Source: Leptofilum sp050292445 (GTDB taxonomy: Bacteria > Chloroflexota > Anaerolineae > Promineifilales > Promineifilaceae). From it: a stretch of DNA of 12,679 bases. Where the stretch lies: positions 1-12,679 of the forward strand of contig JBNKLQ010000185.1 of the NCBI GenBank assembly GCA_050292445.1, written 5' to 3'. Positions 6,901 through 12,283 of the stretch are shown here, one piece after another. The notes beneath the pieces were generated by a model, which saw only the letters and a list, made by a program, of their open reading frames with translations, was not told the origin of the DNA and ran no database searches. Numbering within the stretch: position 1 is the first letter of the stretch; each line of letters opens with the position of its first letter. The translations under genes and the position numbers were made by a program.

Positions 6901-7605
6901 ATGAAAACGTTGATTCTCTCTGACATCCACAGCAATATCCATGCGCTGGAAACTATCTTAGCCCGTGAAAAAGACAGTGACCTCATTTATTGTGCAGGGG
7001 ATTTGGTCGATTATGGCCCTAATCCCACAGAAGTTATTGCCTGGGTACGAGCGAATAAAATCCCCTGTGTGAAAGGCAATCATGATCAGTGGGTTGTGAT
7101 GAATTATCGCAACGGCCGTTTTTTAGAGACGGTAGCGGCGGAAGAACGTGCCTGGGTGCATCATAATGCTGCTTTATTGAGTGAGCAAGAGATTGAATTT
7201 CTGGAACAATTGCCGGAAGCATTGACGTTTGATTGTGACGGCATTCCGTATGGCCTAACACATCTGTACCGAGACTACGATGAAATCGTCTCCCTTTATG
7301 AGTTTGAGCAATTTTGTGATGTCACATTCAACAAGCCCATCAACCGCCTCGTTATCGGGCATACCCATCGGCAGGCGGTCAGGTACTTAAGCGATGATGT
7401 ATTGTGGCTGAATCCCGGCAGCGTGTCTTACCGTCGCTTTGGCGACCCAGACCAGACCGCGCACTATAGTGTGATTATCGACGGCCAGATTTCGCTACGG
7501 CGGCTTGCGTATGATTTTACGGCCGTTTACCACACTATGAGCCAGGTTCCGCTAAAAGCATCAGAAAACAAATTCACTCAACGCAATTTTGAAACGCGAA
7601 CCTAA
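6901..7605 (+). CDS. Calcineurin-like metallophosphoesterase (YfcE/MJ0936-like)
   Basis: ATG 6901 is preceded by AAGGTAAGG; the protein has 234 residues. Metal-binding and catalytic motifs appear in order: D8-x-H10 in ILSDIHSN, D34 in CAGDLVDYGP, N60-H61-D62 in VKGNHDQW, H121 in LTHLYRD and H154-x-H156 in VIGHTHRQ, followed by the usual NPGSVSYRR. The set is complete for a two-metal phosphodiesterase or phosphatase in the cytoplasm. Substrates in this family range from cyclic nucleotides and dinucleotides to general phosphodiesters and cannot be assigned from motifs. No signal peptide is visible. The next gene starts 20 bp downstream, which supports an operon with the CPBP protease and the unknown one-helix protein. 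Confidence 0.93.
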   Translation: MKTLILSDIHSNIHALETILAREKDSDLIYCAGDLVDYGPNPTEVIAWVRANKIPCVKGNHDQWVVMNYRNGRFLETVAAEERAWVHHNAALLSEQEIEFLEQLPEALTFDCDGIPYGLTHLYRDYDEIVSLYEFEQFCDVTFNKPINRLVIGHTHRQAVRYLSDDVLWLNPGSVSYRRFGDPDQTAHYSVIIDGQISLRRLAYDFTAVYHTMSQVPLKASENKFTQRNFETRT

Positions 7606-7625
7606 AATAAAACAAGGATCAACCT

Positions 7626-8294
7626 ATGAATAGCGAAGCAATCATTCTTATTTTGGGTGGCATCATTTTTATTTGGGCGATGGGCGCAAAATTGATTTCT
7701 TCTCTGAAAGCAAGGCGTTCCTGGAGAAAATTTGCTGAGCAAACAGGGTTAGCCTATGAGCATACCTGGCTGCCTGGCGTTACCCATTTGTGCGGCACCT
7801 ATCAGGGACGACAAATTGAGATTGAAACGTTTTGCAATGATGACAAATACAACAGCAGTGTTACCCATATTGTGCTGGCTCTAAACACAGCAAGAGAAAT
7901 ACCTGCTGTGATGATACGGCCGTATCGCAACCAGATCATAAAAATGCACTTTGGCAAAAAGGATGGCTACCGTCAGGATGACGATTTTTACCAACGATTT
8001 TTGATTAAATGCCAATCAAAAAGATTCGTGTCGTCACTTTTTACTTCATTAGACCTGCGCCAACAGCTTGTCAACTCCTTTTTACCCAAAATAAAACGCG
8101 GCTTAGGAGACACGCCACCAGAAATCCACATCAACTCACAATGGATACTTTTTAAACAGCGCGCATGTTATGCCCTACGCAGTTCCGATGAATTGAAAGC
8201 TATAGCGACATTATTGATCACATTGGCAGATGGCATTGAGGACGAATTAGCATGTCAATCTGTGTCATCTTTGGATAAAATCGACCCCATCTAA
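7626..8294 (+). CDS. One-helix membrane protein of unknown function
   Basis: AAGGA at 7614-7618 lies seven bases before ATG 7626; the protein has 222 residues. Residues 4-24 form one membrane helix (EAIILILGGIIFIWAMG), followed by a basic stretch (KARRSWRKF) that predicts a cytoplasmic body. The pattern W+KFAEQTGLAY, then VTHLCGTYQGRQIEIET, then a long FYQRFLIKCQSKRF region and a C-terminal LITLADGIEDE helix resembles membrane-associated proteins of unknown function that I have seen in cyanobacteria and Chloroflexota, but I cannot name the family. I see no catalytic motif. An ACGGCCGT copy is read here as Arg-Pro. The position between the phosphoesterase (20 bp) and the GNAT remnant (16 bp) suggests co-transcription but says nothing firm about function. 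Confidence 0.75.
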   Translation: MNSEAIILILGGIIFIWAMGAKLISSLKARRSWRKFAEQTGLAYEHTWLPGVTHLCGTYQGRQIEIETFCNDDKYNSSVTHIVLALNTAREIPAVMIRPYRNQIIKMHFGKKDGYRQDDDFYQRFLIKCQSKRFVSSLFTSLDLRQQLVNSFLPKIKRGLGDTPPEIHINSQWILFKQRACYALRSSDELKAIATLLITLADGIEDELACQSVSSLDKIDPI

Positions 8295-8310
8295 CAAAAG
8301 CGAGTTGAAC

Positions 8311-8607
8311 ATGATGCGAATTTTGCAACCAGGTGATGAGGCAATACTGGAACAGTTTTTACAGCCACACATCAAATCTTCGATGTTTTTGGTGGGCCAT
8401 ATGCGTGCAGCGGGGTTGATGGATAACGGCCGTTCCGCTGTAGCCACCTCGCTGCTAGCGGTGCGTGAGGAAGGTGTGCATACAGCTATTCTTTTTACAG
8501 GCGAAGAAAACATTCCCGCCCAAAAAGCCTATGAAGCGCTTGGTTTTTACAAAATTGGTGACTACCGCATCACACTGTTGAAGGAGCCGCTGACACAACT
8601 TATTTAA
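8311..8607 (+). CDS. GNAT N-acetyltransferase with internal deletion (probable pseudogene)
   Basis: GCGAG lies six bases before ATG 8311; the product is only 98 residues. Residues 1-40 (MMRILQPGDEAILEQFLQPH and on through SSMFLVGHMRAAGLMDNG) look like the N-terminus of GNAT-type proteins of about 240-290 residues. Residues from about 41 (GRSAVATSLLAVREEGV, then ILFTGEENIPAQKAYEALGF and IGDYRITLL) are the C-terminal end of the same kind of protein. The middle, including the acetyl-CoA-binding R/QxxGxG loop and the central sheet, is missing. The frame is intact across the join. The join is at codons for Asn-Gly-Arg, exactly on the ACGGCCGT palindrome at 8426-8433. The product should not bind acetyl-CoA. 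It follows the one-helix protein gene by 16 bp. Confidence 0.72.
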   Translation: MMRILQPGDEAILEQFLQPHIKSSMFLVGHMRAAGLMDNGRSAVATSLLAVREEGVHTAILFTGEENIPAQKAYEALGFYKIGDYRITLLKEPLTQLI

Positions 8608-8632
8608 GATACGATGCACGTGCGTGTAGGAA

Positions 8633-8693
8633 GTGCGTCGCACCCTCGTGAATTATCCCCTTTTTGGTACAGGTGGGCATTGTCCATCTGTAC
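8633..8693. repeat. Two small inverted repeats in the spacer 8608-8813
   Basis: GTGCG (8633-8637) and CGCAC (8639-8643) form a tight dyad around one T. GTACAGGTGG (8667-8676) and CCATCTGTAC (8684-8693) pair over 10 bp with one G-T and a 7-nt loop. Neither is followed by a T-run, so termination after the GNAT remnant is uncertain. The rest of the spacer is AT-rich towards 8740-8800 and presumably carries the promoter of the next hydrolase; TACACT at 8740-8745 is a possible -10 element without a clear -35. Confidence 0.4.
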
Positions 8694-8813
8694 ACCTCAG
8701 ACAAACCACCTGGACGATTCGTCTACCCTCTCATTTCGCTACACTAAAAACAGTTAAAAACAACAATTTAGCAGTGAACGGAATATCAACCATCACTATT
8801 TAGGAGCGAGAAA

Positions 8814-9851
8814 ATGAACGGACAACCAACTAATTTAAAAAATAATCGAAAAGGCTGTTTGGGAATGGGCTTACGTTTGCTGGCAGGGCTGGTGGCTTTA
8901 CTGGTTTTGTTGGGCGTGGGCTGTTCAATTTATGAGGCGCGGGCGGAAACGGCCGTTGCCACCCAATACCTCGCGCCAGGACAGCTTGTTGAGGTAAACG
9001 GCCGTACCATGCACATCCACTGCGAAGGCAAAGGTAGCCCCACCATCATTCTTGATGCTGGGCAAGGTGGCTGGTCTAGCGATTGGGACGACATCATGCC
9101 CCAACTGAGCCAGAACAACCGCGTTTGCGCTTACGACCGCGCTGGCTATGGGTGGAGCGACCCAGTTGATGGGGAACGTTCTCCCCAAGATGCTGCCGAC
9201 GATTTAGCCAACCTGCTCGCCGCTGCCCAAATCGAATCGCCCTACGTGTTGGTCAGTTTTTCGCACGCTGGACTGGCCGCTCGCCTCTTTGCCGCGCAGC
9301 ACGCCGACCAGATGGCAGGTATGGTTCTCATCGACCCGGCCACGGAGTTTGACAATGAAATTATGAGTAACGAGCTGATGCAGCAGCAGAAATCGGCCGT
9401 CGGCATGTTTAGCGGCTTCAGCTTTGCCGCAAAACTTGGAGTTCTACGGCTATTAGGCACCGAAAACATGGCAGGCAGCGCCCCCTTCATCGGCACAGAC
9501 CCGGCCAACCCAGACGTGTACTACACCTTCATTTCAGACCCGCAGTGGTGGGAAACATCTGTTCAGGAATTCAGCAGCGGTCTGAATGATGACCACCTGG
9601 CTATGGTACGTGACCGGGGGACAATTCAGGATATTCCGCTCGTCATCATTGGTTCGGATACACTGGACACCACTGGCAATGCGGCAATGGCGGGGCTGCA
9701 AGAAGCCCGGCACGATGTCCTCAGCGAACTGGCCGCACAATCGGCACAAGGCAAATTCATTGTCGCTGAAGGCAGCACACACACCATCCCCAATGACCGA
9801 CCTGATGTTGTGATTGAAGCAATTGAATCAGTTGTGGGAACGAGTCACTAA
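8814..9851 (+). CDS. Membrane-anchored alpha/beta hydrolase with altered nucleophile elbow
   Basis: AGGAG (8802-8806) lies seven bases before ATG 8814; 345 residues. A basic N-terminus and one hydrophobic segment (17-38) predict membrane anchoring or export; a Cys at 37 is in a poor lipobox context. The hydrolase domain starts with VNGRTMHIHCEGKGSPTIIL and has the oxyanion region DAGQGG (81-86), the AYDRAGYGWSD strand-turn (106-116), nucleophile S150, LIDPA (172-176) and catalytic H323 in EGSTHTIPND. The usual GHSxGG elbow reads here S-F-S150-H-A-G, so both small residues near the serine are changed. Substrate unknown. It is unrelated in detail to the hydrolase at 3893. No gene follows on the same strand before the LamG remnant. 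Two ACGGCCGT copies lie 49 bp apart near its 5' end. Confidence 0.88.
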   Translation: MNGQPTNLKNNRKGCLGMGLRLLAGLVALLVLLGVGCSIYEARAETAVATQYLAPGQLVEVNGRTMHIHCEGKGSPTIILDAGQGGWSSDWDDIMPQLSQNNRVCAYDRAGYGWSDPVDGERSPQDAADDLANLLAAAQIESPYVLVSFSHAGLAARLFAAQHADQMAGMVLIDPATEFDNEIMSNELMQQQKSAVGMFSGFSFAAKLGVLRLLGTENMAGSAPFIGTDPANPDVYYTFISDPQWWETSVQEFSSGLNDDHLAMVRDRGTIQDIPLVIIGSDTLDTTGNAAMAGLQEARHDVLSELAAQSAQGKFIVAEGSTHTIPNDRPDVVIEAIESVVGTSH

Positions 9852-9877
9852 AAGTTCGACCGGGCAGAGAACACGAT

Positions 9878-9911
9878 TGAACACCTGCCCAATTAGCCGG
9901 CCAGGTGTTCA
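9878..9911. repeat. 10-bp inverted repeat after the hydrolase
   Basis: TGAACACCTG (9878-9887) and CAGGTGTTCA (9902-9911) are perfect complements with a 14-nt loop. GGGCAG (9862-9867) could instead pair with CTGCCC (9885-9890), so two structures compete. No T-run follows. It overlaps the start of the LamG remnant. Confidence 0.5.
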
Positions 9912-9988
9912 TTGGCTCTATGTCAGACGGCCGTAATCAGGCAGATGCAATCATTGACGAATTTAGAATTTACAGCGACGCGCAATAA
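9881..9988 (+). pseudogene. Remnant of a LamG/concanavalin A-like domain (C-terminal end only)
   Basis: A 35-codon frame without a start codon at its head runs from after a TGA (9878-9880) to TAA (9986-9988). Its translation includes AGQVFIGSMSDG, then NQADAIIDEFRIYSDAQ. This matches the last strands of laminin-G/concanavalin-like domains, which characteristically end in a (D/N)xxIDE(V/L/F)RIY pattern. The start of such a domain is not present in any frame nearby. I read it as the tail of a deleted gene for a secreted, carbohydrate- or surface-binding protein. It contains an ACGGCCGT copy (9927-9934) read as Asp-Gly-Arg. Confidence 0.6.
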
Positions 9989-10027
9989 ATCTATAAGGCA
10001 TCAAGTTTTTCATTACAAACACTTTGA

Positions 10028-11737
10028 CTAATCATCATCATCGTGGTCGTCGTGGTCATCATCGTGGTCGTCGTCATTGTTATCATCGCCGTGATTTTCA
10101 TCGCCGCTATCCCCGTCTTCTCCACCTTCGTGCTCGCCTTCTCTGCCGTCAGCATGACAAGCAATACAGTTAGCCGTATTGGCAATACCTTCCTCATTAT
10201 GCTCATTTGCCACTTCCTGAGGGCTGTGGCAGCTCGAACAGCTATATATTGACGTATCACCACCGGGATGGCAGTTGGAACACTGCCCATTGGTCCCCTC
10301 ATGATTGATAGGGAATGAGTGATTAAACGTCGCCCCGCTGAAGGTGTTTGTGTTATGGCAGGTTGAGCATTGGCCAGGGAAGTGGTTCGCCGGTGGTGCA
10401 TGGCAGGATTGACAATTTGTTAGCCCCGAATGATTAAACGAAACGTTGCCAAAGCTGTTGGTATCCACATGACAGTTGCGACACGCACCCGGATAATGGT
10501 TGGCCGGAGCGGCATGACATGCCGCACAATCTGTATTGCCAATTGAGGCGTGATTGAAAAATGCATTCCTGAAATTGGTTGTGTCGCTGTGGCAAGCGTT
10601 GCAAGCACCAGCAAAATGGTTAGCTGGTGGTGTATGACACGCTGCACAATCCGCATTGCCAATTGTGGCATGATTGAAAATTGCATTCTTAAAATTGGTT
10701 GTGTCACTGTGGCAGGCAGTGCAAGCACCGGCAAAATGGTTAGCTGGTGGTGTATGACACGCCGCACAATCGGTATTGCCAATTGAGGCGTGATTAAAAA
10801 ATGCATTCTTGAAATTGGTTGTGTCACTATGGCAAGCGTTGCAAGCACCGGCAAAATGGTTTACAGGCGCAGCATGACATTCTACACAATCTGTTGTACC
10901 GATAATTGAGTGGTCGAAGCTGGCATCCTGCCAGTTCTCAATTGAATGACACTGAGCGCAGTCTGTACCGTTACTGCCATTATGCGCATCATCGCTGGCA
11001 TGACAGGCGATACAAGTTGGGTCTGTTCCCTGATAATTGCCGCTGCTGTGGCAGGTGGAGCAGCTAACATTGTGTCCACCGGTCAATGGGAAAAAGCTAT
11101 GTGCAGCCACTAATTTTGGGCTAGAAGGGAAAGGAACCGCGCGCGGATTGTTAAGCTCACCGGATAAAGCCGCAATCAAGTCTGCACCCTGATCCGGAAC
11201 CGAATCACTCCCAGTTCCGACCGGCGTGCCTTCGGAGAGGGCGACCATTGTGCTATCGGGATTGCTCAAAAGTTGTTGGATCACTTTTAGCCTGGTACGC
11301 AGTTGGGTAACGGCCGTTTCTGTTGGCTGCACCTGAGCAATAGCCAACCCGTCAATCAAAGACAAACCACGTTCCGTTAAACGCGCCAGCCGGACTTGTA
11401 AAGCTGCCTGCTCCGCTTCCGGAACATCAGCAACAGCAGCTTCTGCATCGGCCAACGCATCGTCAACATATTGCACCGCTACCAGTTCGGCCGATGTCCA
11501 TGTTACGGTCTCTAGTTCATCCAGCCGCTGTGACAGCGCAATGAGCAGCACTTCTGCACGCAGCGTTTTATCAAAAATTGTTTTTTCACCCCAAAGCTGC
11601 TCAGATGCTATCTGAATGGGAAACAGGGCATCTCCCGGTAAAAAAGGCGATTTTTCAACCAGCCTGTAAGATAACGCCCCACCAACAATCGCCAAAAACA
11701 TGATAAGTGCAATGATTACAAAAACAAGCCGCCGCAT
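10028..11737 (-). CDS. Multiheme c-type cytochrome-like protein, 16 CxxCH motifs, DUF5667-like N-terminal region
   Basis: ATG 11737 follows AAGGGGAA; 569 residues. One N-terminal helix (4-24) acts as signal or anchor. Residues about 33-165 form a helical, Ala/Leu/Glu-rich region starting FLPGDALFPIQIASEQLW, as in DUF5667-type proteins. From 226 to 527 there are 16 CxxCH motifs (CSTCH, CIACH, CAQCH, CVECH, then mostly CAACH/CNACH pairs, last CIACH), each a site for covalent heme c. Regular F-N/D-H and N-H-F/Y residues could be the second axial ligands. The middle (274-470) is five units of about 40 residues, two hemes per unit. The last ~35 residues are Asp/His/Glu/Gly-rich. Heme attachment implies an extracytoplasmic place and an electron-transfer role; partner and acceptor are not visible, and no heme-maturation gene is in the window. 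Confidence 0.92.
   Translation of the reverse strand: MRRLVFVIIALIMFLAIVGGALSYRLVEKSPFLPGDALFPIQIASEQLWGEKTIFDKTLRAEVLLIALSQRLDELETVTWTSAELVAVQYVDDALADAEAAVADVPEAEQAALQVRLARLTERGLSLIDGLAIAQVQPTETAVTQLRTRLKVIQQLLSNPDSTMVALSEGTPVGTGSDSVPDQGADLIAALSGELNNPRAVPFPSSPKLVAAHSFFPLTGGHNVSCSTCHSSGNYQGTDPTCIACHASDDAHNGSNGTDCAQCHSIENWQDASFDHSIIGTTDCVECHAAPVNHFAGACNACHSDTTNFKNAFFNHASIGNTDCAACHTPPANHFAGACTACHSDTTNFKNAIFNHATIGNADCAACHTPPANHFAGACNACHSDTTNFRNAFFNHASIGNTDCAACHAAPANHYPGACRNCHVDTNSFGNVSFNHSGLTNCQSCHAPPANHFPGQCSTCHNTNTFSGATFNHSFPINHEGTNGQCSNCHPGGDTSIYSCSSCHSPQEVANEHNEEGIANTANCIACHADGREGEHEGGEDGDSGDENHGDDNNDDDHDDDHDDHDDDD
10421..10900 (-). repeat. 120-bp tandem repeat inside the multiheme gene
   Basis: Units begin at 10421, 10541, 10661 and 10781 with an exact 120-bp period (40 codons, two heme motifs). 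Units 10541 and 10661 differ at about 13 of 120 positions by my count; the first 80 bases of units 10541 and 10781 differ at about five. The 10421 unit is more diverged. The pattern indicates recent in-frame duplication of a diheme module. Confidence 0.85.
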
Positions 11738-12016
11738 GTGGTTCCCCTTATATCAACTTCAATGTGCAAATAGCAATTTACCAAATCGCGCTCTATTTTC
11801 ATTCAAAAGAAAACAAAGCTCATTGGAACATATGAACATTACTGTACTCTTAGAGTAATAGTGACAGTGTGAGTTTAAAAGTAACGGTCGTATCCATGAT
11901 CAGTAATTGAAAGTCAGTAGCCGCTTGCTGATTGCTGTTTGCTGTTTGCTGTTTTAAGCATTCCTTTTTGTATGGTGTTTCCACAACATGAAAGAAGAGA
12001 CAGATTATTAAAGCCG
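11738..12016. other. Divergent spacer, cytochrome-proximal part, with a dyad and a 7-bp tandem repeat
   Basis: The spacer separates the leftward cytochrome gene from the rightward lipoprotein gene (about 546 bp in all) and is AT-rich near the cytochrome. TACTCT-T-AGAGTA (11845-11857) is a perfect 13-nt dyad, flanked by ACTGT (11841-11845) and ACAGT (11864-11868); it could be a repressor operator. GCTGTTT is repeated three times at 11934-11954. I could not place a convincing promoter. Confidence 0.45.
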
Positions 12017-12154
12017 ATGCGTACATTCCTCACCGAACTGGGGCGCAGAGGCTGGGAATTGGTGACTGTGCATCCGTTGACGCTGGGCGCGAATGAATTT
12101 TGTTTTAGGCACCAGATTGATACACAGAAAATGGCTGCTTCACATGGCTTGTAG
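12017..12154 (+). pseudogene. DUF4177-like small protein remnant
   Basis: From ATG 12017 a 45-codon frame ends at TAG 12152-12154; it stays open upstream to TTG 11941, but with no ribosome-binding site. The piece FLTELGRRGWELVTVHPL followed by NEFCFRHQ resembles the second half of DUF4177 proteins, small domains with an L-x-x-L-G-x-x-G-W-E-L-V-x-V core and a final phenylalanine-rich strand. The expected first strand (a WEYK-like motif) is missing, so I take it as a decayed fragment. A functional small protein cannot be excluded. Confidence 0.35.
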
Positions 12155-12283
12155 TGTCGCACCTTTGGTATCTGTATGGTTACTTAAACTTTATTAGGCG
12201 TTTTTTAAGCGTCTGGTTTCGTAAGCTCCTATCAATGATTAAAACACGCCGGATTGTCCGGCCAATAAACCAGGAGTATTTTG
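12155..12283. other. Leader region of the lipoprotein gene
   Basis: The stretch is AT-rich and contains a short dyad, GCCGG (12248-12252) and CCGGC (12258-12262), loop ATTGT, ten bases before the ribosome-binding site AGGAG (12272-12276). The dyad could influence translation of the downstream gene. No clear promoter boxes were identified. Confidence 0.35.

Noticed and set aside
8667..8693. Intrinsic terminator after the GNAT remnant
   Set aside because: The stem is good but neither strand has a T-run after it.
10043..10854. Long frames on both strands overlapping the 3' half of the multiheme gene
   Set aside because: They are shadows of the repetitive heme-motif and Asp/His codons; only the 569-residue frame shows CxxCH motifs, a signal helix and a ribosome-binding site.
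10421..10900. CRISPR-like array
   Set aside because: The 120-bp units are contiguous coding repeats without unique spacers and keep the heme-motif reading frame.
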